Source: Deltaproteobacteria bacterium (GTDB lineage Bacteria > Desulfobacterota > Desulfobacteria > Desulfobacterales > Desulfatirhabdiaceae). From it: a stretch of 5,638 bases of DNA. Location of the stretch: NCBI GenBank assembly GCA_026388755.1, contig JAPLJE010000676.1, positions 1 through 5,638 of the forward strand. The letters run 5' to 3'. Under the pieces are notes generated by a model. That model was not told where the DNA came from, did not search any database, and worked only from the letters and a program-made list of their open reading frames with translations. A program made the translations under genes and the position numbers. Shown here piece after piece: positions 1 through 5,070 of this stretch (its first letter is position 1; every line of letters starts with the position of its first letter).

Positions 1-210
1 GCCCGGCTGGGCAATCTGGCTGAACGGGGGGTGCTGAGGATGCCCGGCCAGACAATTGACATGCTTTATGAAGAAAGGTGCCCTCTCTACGAAAAATATG
101 CAGACATCGTCGTTTCCACCGCCGGCATGACACCTGATCAGGTGGTGGCGTTGATTCAGCAGGGATTTGGGGAACACCGTTCAAGAATCGCATCCTCTCC
201 GGCCGACTGA
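1..210 (+). CDS. Shikimate kinase, C-terminal part (5' end outside window)
   Basis: Frame 1 is open from the first base to a TGA at 208-210 and encodes the last 69 residues of a protein. The segment ERCPLYEKYADIVVSTAG followed by TPDQVVALI resembles the C-terminal end of shikimate kinases (AroK/AroL). In that family the Arg of the 'R.PLY.E.A' motif lies just after the lid and the final helix begins with a 'PEEVV'-like stretch. The enzyme phosphorylates shikimate with ATP in the cytoplasm, step five of the chorismate pathway. The P-loop and shikimate-binding residues lie outside the window, so the call rests on this C-terminal motif only. Another P-loop small-molecule kinase of the same superfamily is possible. 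No good intrinsic terminator is visible after the stop. Confidence 0.72.
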   Translation, partial: ARLGNLAERGVLRMPGQTIDMLYEERCPLYEKYADIVVSTAGMTPDQVVALIQQGFGEHRSRIASSPAD

Positions 211-396
211 AACCGTAAAAGGCGCCGCCTGAGCTTCCAAACTGCCTCCGGGGGGGCCTTGATCAGTATTCCAGGTGCTCATGCAGATGCGCTGTCAGCT
301 TGGAGTACCCGAGTACGAACAGAAGGGTCCCGTTGGGAAGGCTTAAAGTTATTGGCCAGAATTATTTTGGAGTGACATCGAACCAAGGAGATTTTT

Positions 397-1047
397 ATGC
401 TTAGCTTTGCAGAAGAACTATATCTTTTAGCGCTTGACGAGACCACAGGCAAGCCCATGATCAGCCCCAGAGACATTGAAATGCAAAGCGCGCTGGTCGG
501 TGCGATTCTTGCGGAACTCACATTTCTTCAACGGATTGATACAGATATCGATAAAATTCATCTTCTGGATGCCACACCGGTCGGAAATCCGGTGTTGGAT
601 CATGCCTTGTCCCTGATCTCCGGGTCAACGGAATCCCAATTGATTTCTTTTTGGATGAACGCGTTGCGGGCGGATTCCCGATTTATTGAAAAACATGTTC
701 TGCAGGAACTGATTGATAAAAAGATATTGAAACAGGAAGATAAAAAAATTCTCTGGGTATTTCCCACCCGGCAATACCCGATTATTGACGGTAGAGAACT
801 ACAGAATATTGAAAGGCGGCTTCGCAACCTGATACTGAGCGATGAGATTCCGGAACCAAGAGAGACCGTCCTTGTCAGCCTTGTTGATGCCTGCGGTTTT
901 TTTCAGGATATACTGTCTCCGCGTGAATTTCAGCGCTCCCGGGAACGGATTGCACTTTTAGCCCGGATGGATTCCATCGGCCGGACAGTTACCAATCTGA
1001 TTCGTATCATCAATAAAGCCTATGTCATGATGATGCACATGGGGTGA
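397..1047 (+). CDS. GPP34 (GOLPH3/Vps74) family protein
   Basis: The 216-residue protein matches the layout of the GPP34 family, known from the eukaryotic Golgi phosphoprotein GOLPH3/Vps74 and also found in bacteria. Visible landmarks are the N-terminal LSFAEELYLLALDETTGKP (2-20), the helix ALVGAILAELTFLQRI (32-47), DATPVGNPVLDHAL (58-71), a hairpin-like stretch ILKQEDKKILWVFPTRQYP (110-128) and the C-terminal helix PRETVLVSLVDACG (154-167). In GOLPH3 the corresponding hairpin inserts into membranes and the protein reads phosphatidylinositol-4-phosphate. Whether the bacterial protein binds a lipid head group cannot be judged from this sequence. There is no signal peptide or transmembrane segment, so it is probably cytosolic or peripheral on the membrane. 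The start is supported by AAGGAG (385-390) six bases before ATG. The gene appears to stand alone, with gaps on both sides. The family call is fairly firm and the function is unknown. Confidence 0.8.
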   Translation: MLSFAEELYLLALDETTGKPMISPRDIEMQSALVGAILAELTFLQRIDTDIDKIHLLDATPVGNPVLDHALSLISGSTESQLISFWMNALRADSRFIEKHVLQELIDKKILKQEDKKILWVFPTRQYPIIDGRELQNIERRLRNLILSDEIPEPRETVLVSLVDACGFFQDILSPREFQRSRERIALLARMDSIGRTVTNLIRIINKAYVMMMHMG

Positions 1048-1182
1048 AAGGAATGACTGCCGGAACTGTGAGAAATGGTGTGTTTAAGGAAATAATTGCT
1101 CTTAAATTGTGTATTTTTACTGATATTTAAATGAGTTGGTATGGTCCGACTCGGGCGTGGCACCCTGACCTACAATAACGAC

Positions 1183-1211
1183 TTGCTCAGTACATACAAA
1201 TGATGTACACT
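1183..1211 (+). promoter_or_regulatory. Possible promoter of the toxin-antitoxin remnant
   Basis: TTGCTC (1183-1188) and TACACT (1206-1211) are separated by 17 bases and resemble sigma-70 elements, with 3 of 6 and 4 of 6 matches. Transcription would start at about 1217-1218, essentially at the toxin ATG, giving a nearly leaderless message. No Shine-Dalgarno sequence precedes that ATG. A second -10-like hexamer, TACAAT (1171-1176), has no clear -35 partner and is an alternative. Confidence 0.35.
1190..1208. promoter_or_regulatory. Inverted repeat, likely TA operator
   Basis: GTACAT (1190-1195) and ATGTAC (1203-1208) form a perfect 6-base inverted repeat with a 7-base centre. It lies inside the spacer and -10 region of the proposed promoter. 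Ribbon-helix-helix antitoxins of the BrnA/CopG type usually bind short dyads in their own promoter to autoregulate. The position fits such an operator for the antitoxin encoded at 1412-1684. Binding is inferred only. Confidence 0.4.
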
Positions 1212-1217
1212 TAAAAC

Positions 1218-1408
1218 ATGAGATATGAATGGGATCCTAGGAAGAATGAGTGGCTTAAGAAAGAAAGGCATATCTCTTTCGAGAAAATCGTCTTTCATCT
1301 CTCTCAAGGCGATGTATGGAGAATAGCAGATCATCCCGTATTTTTCTAAAGACGATTATTCCCAGCAGAAAGGCAACCAAAGCATACAGTAAAGAGCAGG
1401 AGGGCTGA
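1218..1408 (+). pseudogene. Disrupted BrnT-like toxin gene
   Basis: ATG at 1218 opens a 43-codon frame that begins MRYEWDPRKNEWLKKE, continues with ISFEKIVFHLSQGDVWRIADHP and stops at TAA 1347-1349. The start is typical of BrnT-like RelE-fold ribonuclease toxins. From 1340 a different frame reads IFLKTIIPSRKATKAY and ends at TGA 1406-1408, which matches the usual C-terminal end of the same proteins. Intact members are about 90 residues long, so roughly 25-30 residues in the middle, carrying core strands of the fold, have been lost together with the frame. The truncated 43-residue product is unlikely to be a toxin. The Shine-Dalgarno sequence of the antitoxin gene lies within the toxin's last codons, which shows the original operon arrangement. 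The family assignment is from recall of typical members. The frame break itself is seen directly. Confidence 0.65.
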
Positions 1409-1411
1409 AAC

Positions 1412-1684
1412 ATGAAGTATGACAAGGAAGAGAAAACCATTGTTGATGCCTACGAGAAAGACATAATGGCACTTTCCAAGCCGTCAAAAAAGGAAATTGA
1501 AGCGATTAAGGCGACGGCGAGAAAAACATTTGTAAAAGATAAACGGATTACCATACGGCTTTACGACCACGACTATCAGGGCATTCAGAAGAAGGCAATG
1601 GAAATGGGCATCCCTTATCAAACACTGATTTCCGGCATCATCCACCGATATATTGAAGGAGACCTTACTTCAAATACGGGATAA
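1412..1684 (+). CDS. CopG/BrnA-like antitoxin, ribbon-helix-helix
   Basis: The 90-residue protein has a charged N-terminal half and a ribbon-helix-helix C-terminal half: strand RITIRLY (45-51), helix from about 53 to 64, and helix PYQTLISGIIHRYI (68-81). The GIPYQTLISGIIH signature is characteristic of the CopG-type antitoxins paired with BrnT-like toxins. Such proteins dimerise through the strand, bind the operon's operator and neutralise the toxin with the other half. A strong Shine-Dalgarno sequence, AGGAGG (1398-1403), sits eight bases before ATG and overlaps the 3' end of the broken toxin frame. The start is four bases after the toxin stop. No intact toxin remains, so this is an orphan antitoxin that may still act as a repressor or neutralise a related toxin elsewhere. 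Confidence in the family is good. Confidence 0.8.
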   Translation: MKYDKEEKTIVDAYEKDIMALSKPSKKEIEAIKATARKTFVKDKRITIRLYDHDYQGIQKKAMEMGIPYQTLISGIIHRYIEGDLTSNTG

Positions 1685-1780
1685 CTATTTATTGTAGCCG
1701 ATCCGGCAGTCGAATCATCATCCAGCTGGGGAAAATCGAAGAGCGGAAACATGGAAGTCGCCTTATTACCGTGTCCTGTG
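1685..1780. other. Gap with no recognised feature
   Basis: This stretch lies between the antitoxin stop and the next promoter. It contains only a weak short hairpin, GCCG/CGGC, near 1698-1708, and no T-run that would make it a terminator. A frame open from about 1709 has no start or Shine-Dalgarno sequence and no recognised similarity. Confidence 0.4.
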
Positions 1781-1809
1781 TTGACATATCCGGTTTGATA
1801 TTCTATACT
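1781..1809 (+). promoter_or_regulatory. Strong sigma-70 promoter of the alaC leader
   Basis: TTGACA (1781-1786, a perfect -35) and TATACT (1804-1809, 5 of 6 matches to -10) are separated by the optimal 17 bases. This is the best promoter in the window. Transcription should begin near 1816. The transcript would carry a leader of about 280 bases before the aminotransferase start codon, including a short peptide frame and an intrinsic terminator. Confidence 0.75.
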
Positions 1810-1821
1810 TCTCTTATAGTG

Positions 1822-1833
1822 TTACAATTGTAA
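1822..1833. promoter_or_regulatory. 12-base palindrome at the start site
   Basis: TTACAATTGTAA is a perfect palindrome located about 6 to 17 bases downstream of the predicted transcription start. Its core TACA-N2-TGTA has the form of operators bound by CopY/BlaI/MecI-type winged-helix repressors. A repressor bound here would block the alaC leader promoter. No such regulator is encoded in the window, so the cognate protein is unknown and the site is inferred from position and symmetry. Confidence 0.45.
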
Positions 1834-1857
1834 AACGTGATAACTGGGAAAATGAAC

Positions 1858-1908
1858 ATGAAAAGATGTCAGATGTCTGCCGCCGCCGCCATGGATTGGG
1901 TCTATTGA
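1858..1908 (+). CDS. Putative alanine-rich leader peptide
   Basis: The frame encodes MKRCQMSAAAAMDWVY (16 residues) from ATG 1858 to TGA 1906-1908. GGGA (1846-1849) is well placed as a Shine-Dalgarno sequence for this ATG. An in-frame ATG at 1852 would add two residues but is too close to that sequence. Four consecutive GCC alanine codons (1879-1890) are the striking feature. The frame starts about 40 bases after the predicted transcription start and ends 44 bases before a strong intrinsic terminator. The next gene makes alanine. This is the classic layout of an amino-acid leader peptide whose translation measures charged tRNA, here for alanine. The peptide itself probably has no function. 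The interpretation is inference, because a short chance frame cannot be excluded. Confidence 0.5.
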   Translation: MKRCQMSAAAAMDWVY

Positions 1909-1952
1909 CGTTCGGCTGCCTTTTTTAAAATTCAACGACCAAATAGTGACTG

Positions 1953-1991
1953 AACGCCATGGACTGTATCTCCGGTCCATGGCGTTTTTTT
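1953..1991 (+). terminator. Intrinsic terminator, probable attenuator of alaC
   Basis: AACGCCATGGAC (1953-1964) and GTCCATGGCGTT (1975-1986) form a perfect 12-base-pair stem with a 10-base loop, followed by a run of seven T (1985-1991, overlapping the last pairs). It is a textbook Rho-independent terminator. It lies between the promoter at 1781 and the aminotransferase start at 2095, with only a 16-codon frame upstream, so it would stop alaC transcription unless read through. This makes it a probable attenuator. Its left arm shares the nine bases CGCCATGGA with the leader frame at 1887-1895, which gives scope for alternative pairing. Confidence 0.85.
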
Positions 1992-2000
1992 ATTGCCGGT

Positions 2001-2013
2001 CCGGATGATCCGG
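2001..2013. repeat. Palindrome CCGGAT-G-ATCCGG
   Basis: CCGGAT (2001-2006) and ATCCGG (2008-2013) are perfect inverted copies around one central base. The spacing is too tight for an RNA hairpin of full length, so a dimeric DNA-binding protein site is the likelier reading if it is functional. It lies just after the attenuator terminator and about 80 bases before the aminotransferase start. Confidence 0.25.
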
Positions 2014-2059
2014 GATTTATGCTGTATTCATAAGAGTTTTCTTTATGGCGTTCGTTTTT

Positions 2060-2073
2060 CCGGCACCTGCCGG
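2060..2073 (+). repeat. Small GC-rich hairpin before the alaC ribosome site
   Basis: CCGGCA (2060-2065) and TGCCGG (2068-2073) can form a five-pair stem with a four-base loop, ending about 10 bases before AGGAG (2084-2088). It could affect ribosome access or message stability, but nothing in the sequence proves a role. Confidence 0.25.
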
Positions 2074-2094
2074 TAATTCAAAGAGGAGCATATC

Positions 2095-3357
2095 ATGAAC
2101 AAGGGATTTGAAATTCGTTTTGCCGATCGTATGAACCAGCTTCCGCCATATCTGTTTGGGATGATCAACAGAATCAAGATGGAAAAACGCTGGAATGGCG
2201 ATGATGTGATTGATCTGGGGATGGGAAATCCGATTGATCCCACCCCCGAACAGGTAACGGGCAAACTCTGCGATGTCGCGATGGATCCGAAGACCCATCG
2301 CTATCCGGTGGCCGGGGGAATGAAGAACCTGAAACGGGAGATAGCTCTCTACTATGGCCGTCATTACCATGTCAGCCTGAACGGGAATGACGACGTGATC
2401 TGCACCATCGGTTCCAAGGAGGGAATCTCGCATCTGTGCCTGGCGCTGCTCGGCCCGGGAGATACGGTTCTGGTCCCGGCACCCGCCTTCCCGATTCATG
2501 TCTATGCGGCCGTGATTGCGGGCGCCAGCGTCCTGCGTATTGCCCTTGATTCGGAAGAATCGTTCATCAGGCAGCTTACCGGTATGTGCCAGGCCCTTTA
2601 CCCCGGTCCGAAACTCGTGATGCTGAATTATCCCCACAATCCGACCGGGGTCGTTGCCTCGAAGGAGTTCTTCCGGGAAATCGTCACGCTTGCCAGGAGA
2701 TTCAATTTCATGGTCATCAACGATTTCGCCTACGCGAAGATCACCTACGATGGCTATGTGGCGCCCAGTTTTCTCGAAGTTCCCGGCGCGATGGAGGTGG
2801 GAGTCGAATTCGGGTCCTTCTCCAAATCCTATAACATGGCCGGTTGGCGTCTCGGCTATTGCGTGGGAAACAAAGAGATGGTCGGAGGTCTGGCGAAGAT
2901 CAAAGGATATTATGACTACGGGATCTTCTCTGCGATTCAGGTGGCGGGGATTGTGGCCATGCGAGACTGCGACGACAGTATCACGGAGCAGGTCGTGGTT
3001 TACCAGAAACGCCGCGATGTCCTCTGCGACGGCCTTGTCCGGATGGGCTGGACCGTGAGCGTGCCGAAAGCGGGAATGTTTCTCTGGGTCAGGATTCCCG
3101 AGCCTTATGCCCGGATGGGATCCATCCGATTTTCGGTGGAAATGATGAACCGGGCCAATGTCGCTGTTGCCCCCGGTGCCGGTTTCGGCGAAGAAGGCGA
3201 CGGGTATCTGCGCCTGGCCCTGGTTGAAAATGAAAACAGGATCCGGCAGGCCCTGAAACAGATGCGTCGTGCTCTGTCGGACATAGATCAGGAAATTGCC
3301 GCCGGGACATTCAATCTGGAGAAGGGGATTCGGGACAATGACGCGCCAGACCAATGA
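2095..3357 (+). CDS. alaC: AlaC-type alanine aminotransferase (PLP, class I/II)
   Basis: The 420-residue protein is a fold-type I pyridoxal-phosphate aminotransferase. It closely follows E. coli AlaC (glutamate-pyruvate aminotransferase), which moves the amino group from glutamate to pyruvate to make alanine in the cytosol. Visible hallmarks are the N-terminal LPPYLF, the SKEG cofactor loop (107-110), PHNPTG with N182, the ND210FAY213 cofactor-binding segment, the Schiff-base lysine K244 in SFSKSYNMAGWRLGY, and the substrate-carboxylate arginine R373 in YLRLALVE. The length is normal for the family. AGGAG (2084-2088) six bases before ATG supports the start. The upstream leader (strong promoter, Ala-codon frame, intrinsic terminator) suggests control by attenuation. 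Related aminotransferases act on other 2-oxo acids, so exact specificity is less certain than the family. No intact gene is clearly co-transcribed with it, though the DUF2784 gene follows on the same strand. Confidence 0.88.
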   Translation: MNKGFEIRFADRMNQLPPYLFGMINRIKMEKRWNGDDVIDLGMGNPIDPTPEQVTGKLCDVAMDPKTHRYPVAGGMKNLKREIALYYGRHYHVSLNGNDDVICTIGSKEGISHLCLALLGPGDTVLVPAPAFPIHVYAAVIAGASVLRIALDSEESFIRQLTGMCQALYPGPKLVMLNYPHNPTGVVASKEFFREIVTLARRFNFMVINDFAYAKITYDGYVAPSFLEVPGAMEVGVEFGSFSKSYNMAGWRLGYCVGNKEMVGGLAKIKGYYDYGIFSAIQVAGIVAMRDCDDSITEQVVVYQKRRDVLCDGLVRMGWTVSVPKAGMFLWVRIPEPYARMGSIRFSVEMMNRANVAVAPGAGFGEEGDGYLRLALVENENRIRQALKQMRRALSDIDQEIAAGTFNLEKGIRDNDAPDQ

Positions 3358-3402
3358 ATATCTGATCGCCTAAAAGCCTTGTCCGTTCTTAAAGGATAAC
3401 CG

Positions 3403-3429
3403 ATGCAGCATTTATGGGGTACGGCCTGA
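3403..3429 (+). other. Eight-codon frame with a good ribosome site
   Basis: AAAGGA (about 3391-3396) precedes ATG 3403, which encodes MQHLWGTA and stops at TGA 3427-3429. It is in the same frame as the downstream DUF2784 gene, whose own start lacks an obvious Shine-Dalgarno sequence. It may be a former or decoy start, a short upstream frame that couples translation, or chance. No function is claimed. Confidence 0.2.
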
Positions 3430-3489
3430 AGATTGCCGTTATATGGCTTAACCGTCGATGGGGCCAAGGACATTTTCGATGCCATTACT

Positions 3490-3903
3490 ATGGAAAACAT
3501 GAATTGGGCAGGTAACCTTGCGGATGTCGTACTTACGCTGCACTTCTCCATTGCAGCGTTCGTGGTTGCAGGTTTGTTTCTTGTCATTTTCGGCAACCTA
3601 TGCAACTGGCTCTGGGTTAACAACCGCTGGTTCAGACTCGCGCATATCGGCGCGATTGGGGTCGTCATGGCAGAGGCATGGCTCGGCGTCACGTGTCCAC
3701 TCACAACCCTCGAAATGCGGCTGCGTGCGAAAGCCAATGCAACAACATACAGTGGCGGTTTTATCGAACACTGGCTCCAACATCTGCTGTACTACGAGGC
3801 TCCGTCATGGGTGTTCGTGCTTGGCTATTCACTCTTTGGCTTGCTCGTATTGGCGACATGGTGCTACTTTCCACCGAATTTAAAATGCCGCCGCAACAAA
3901 TGA
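3490..3903 (+). CDS. DUF2784 family small membrane protein
   Basis: From ATG 3490 the product is 137 residues with three predicted membrane segments, about 12-36 (VVLTLHFSIAAFVVAG onward), 49-69 and 107-127. The conserved block is CPLTTLEMRLR (69-79) followed by YSGGFIEHWL (87-96), the signature of DUF2784 proteins, which are short inner-membrane proteins of unknown role. Family members usually begin just before the LADVVLTLH-like helix, so the real start is probably ATG 3490 or ATG 3499. GGA four to six bases before 3499 slightly favours the latter. A TTG at 3433 would extend the frame by 19 residues that do not look like the family. The gene lies 132 bases after the aminotransferase on the same strand and converges on the next gene. 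No function is proposed. Confidence 0.78.
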   Translation: MENMNWAGNLADVVLTLHFSIAAFVVAGLFLVIFGNLCNWLWVNNRWFRLAHIGAIGVVMAEAWLGVTCPLTTLEMRLRAKANATTYSGGFIEHWLQHLLYYEAPSWVFVLGYSLFGLLVLATWCYFPPNLKCRRNK

Positions 3904-3934
3904 GATTCCAGATCACTAACTGGACGGTAAATAT

Positions 3935-3987
3935 GGCCGGAAATTCGGGGCAGGGTAGAGAACCAACCTTGCCGCATTATACCGGCC
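3935..3987. terminator. Nested hairpin between convergent genes
   Basis: GGCCGG (3935-3940) pairs with CCGGCC (3982-3987). Inside it GGCAGGGT (3949-3956) pairs with ACCTTGCC (3966-3973) with one wobble. The structure lies where the DUF2784 gene (ending 3903) and the minus-strand Fe-S gene (ending 3977) converge, and it overlaps the last codons of the latter. It has no T-run on either strand, so it is a weak candidate for a bidirectional terminator. Confidence 0.3.
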
Positions 3988-5011
3988 GTGCCGTTTTATT
4001 GGGGAATCGTTTGCTCAGAGACGCTTCGGATTCCGGGCCTGGAAAAACGTATACGCTTTCCTTTCTCTCCTGAAGGGGCTTCACGATAGCCTGGATATAT
4101 TCTTTGCGGCTGTCGATGTATGATCCGATAAGGTCCGAACCTGCCGGGCATACACTCATGCAGTATCCGCAGCGGTAACCGCCGCCGTAAGTCAGGCTCT
4201 GCCAGACAGCCATGGTTTCGCTGTCGTTTCTTTTTTGGCGGTATTCCTCCATGTCCTTGCTGGTAACCAGGGCCTCTGTCCAGCTGAGAAACCCGCCCAG
4301 CCTGTCGCGGTAAGCATGGACAAGACAGTTCAAAAACTGGAAGGACCCGTCCTTTCCAATGGCGCCGGTGGGGCAAACGCTGACGCAGAGCTTACAGGAA
4401 ATGCAGGGATTGAAGCCAAGGGGTTGATCATAGCTGTCGAGGGCCGTGTCCATGATCAGTGTTCCCAGGCAGACATGGCTGCCGAATACGGGGTGGATCA
4501 GCAGACGGTGGTGGCCGATATGGCCAAGGCCGGCTGCCGCGGCCACGGGTTTGTGAGAAACCGTGAACATCTTTCCCGGCCATTTGTTCATATCCTGGGG
4601 AAAGCCTTCGGAAGGGGTGATGGCGGCGATTCCATTTTCCCTGAGCACCTTGACCACTTTCCGGGAAATAAGCAGCATCTCGGCGTCCAGGGCAATAAAT
4701 TCCCCATCGGCCAGTGTGCGGTCCTGGGACTGGATCTGTGCCGCATTCATGCGGCAGACAAAGCTGATCAGTGTTTTTGCCAGGGGAAAAGCGGTCAGTA
4801 TGGACTGTTTCTGGTCCTTAATCTCCAGCCGGTCGATTTCCACAACACCCGCATCATCGGCTCCGGCTTCACAGACGACCTTCTTTATCCATTTCCTGGA
4901 CAGGCTTTCCTGTTTGATTTTTTTTGGCGCTTGCCTGTATGCGATGACACTGGGGTGATTGTTTAAATCCAATCCGCTGATATCCGGAACGTCATGATCA
5001 TTATGTTTCAT
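3977..5011 (-). CDS. QueG/reductive dehalogenase-like protein with two [4Fe-4S] clusters
   Basis: The 344-residue protein belongs to the broad COG1600-like group, which includes epoxyqueuosine reductase QueG and the reductase part of reductive dehalogenases. The central segment AAAAGLGHIGHHRLLIHP (157-174) and the following GSHVCLGTLIMD correspond to the conserved region before the clusters. Cluster one is C203-x2-C206-x2-C209-x3-C213-P. Cluster two uses C281-x2-C284-x3-C288-P with C229 as the likely fourth ligand. There is no Tat or Sec signal and no membrane segment, so it is cytosolic. QueG and dehalogenases use a cobalamin cofactor, but whether this protein does is unknown. It is too divergent to be called QueG itself. 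A strong Shine-Dalgarno sequence (complement of CCTCCT, 5017-5022) sets the start. It is divergent from an AraC-family regulator that may control it. The substrate is unknown. Confidence 0.75.
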   Translation of the reverse strand: MKHNDHDVPDISGLDLNNHPSVIAYRQAPKKIKQESLSRKWIKKVVCEAGADDAGVVEIDRLEIKDQKQSILTAFPLAKTLISFVCRMNAAQIQSQDRTLADGEFIALDAEMLLISRKVVKVLRENGIAAITPSEGFPQDMNKWPGKMFTVSHKPVAAAAGLGHIGHHRLLIHPVFGSHVCLGTLIMDTALDSYDQPLGFNPCISCKLCVSVCPTGAIGKDGSFQFLNCLVHAYRDRLGGFLSWTEALVTSKDMEEYRQKRNDSETMAVWQSLTYGGGYRCGYCMSVCPAGSDLIGSYIDSRKEYIQAIVKPLQERKESVYVFPGPESEASLSKRFPNKTARPV

Positions 5012-5026
5012 ATTTCCCTCCTCAAT

Positions 5027-5045
5027 ATCTGATTTTTTGTCAGAT
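5027..5045. promoter_or_regulatory. Inverted repeat, possible operator
   Basis: ATCTGA (5027-5032) and TCAGAT (5040-5045) form a perfect 6-base inverted repeat with a 7-base AT centre. On the minus strand it overlaps the end of the proposed -10 hexamer and the expected transcription start of the Fe-S protein gene. That is a typical place for a repressor site. It could also fold as a small hairpin in the 5' leader. The bound protein is unknown, and the divergent AraC-type regulator is a candidate. Confidence 0.4.
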
Positions 5046-5070
5046 CATACCATTTGACAGAAGAATGCAA
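5044..5070 (-). promoter_or_regulatory. Possible promoter of the Fe-S protein gene
   Basis: On the minus strand, TATGAT (complement of 5044-5049) is preceded by TGG, giving an extended -10 element (TGnTATGAT). TTGCAT (complement of 5065-5070) lies 15 bases upstream, which is short for a -35, so the extended -10 would carry most of the strength. The start would be near 5037, about 26 bases before the ATG at 5011. Confidence 0.4.

Noticed and set aside
1053..1130. 25-codon frame starting MTAGTVRNGVF just after the GPP34 gene
   Set aside because: The AAGGA sequence abuts its ATG, so the ribosome site spacing is wrong. There is no recognised similarity, and chance is likely at this length.
1709..1834. 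Open stretch reading SRIIIQLGKIEERKHG, considered as a gene fragment
   Set aside because: It has no start codon or ribosome site, runs through the promoter and palindrome, and resembles no family I can name.
1816..2094. Known riboswitch or T-box in the alaC leader
   Set aside because: No T-box specifier/antiterminator sequence or familiar riboswitch core was recognised by eye. The alanine-codon leader frame explains the layout better. A covariance-model search would be decisive.
2017..3354. Long minus-strand open frame of 445 codons opposite the aminotransferase gene
   Set aside because: It is the mirror of the alaC coding frame. The translation has no recognisable domain, and the plus strand shows clear catalytic motifs and a ribosome site.
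3288..3737. Minus-strand frame spanning the alaC end and the DUF2784 gene
   Set aside because: It has no recognisable domain and overlaps two supported plus-strand genes.
3403..3903. TGA at 3427 read as selenocysteine, joining the short frame to the DUF2784 gene
   Set aside because: No selenocysteine insertion hairpin is apparent just downstream. DUF2784 proteins start after this point, and the intervening residues do not resemble the family.
4235..4966. Plus-strand open frame opposite the Fe-S protein gene
   Set aside because: It lies wholly within the minus-strand gene, which has two intact [4Fe-4S] motifs and a strong Shine-Dalgarno sequence. The plus frame has no ribosome site or recognisable domain.
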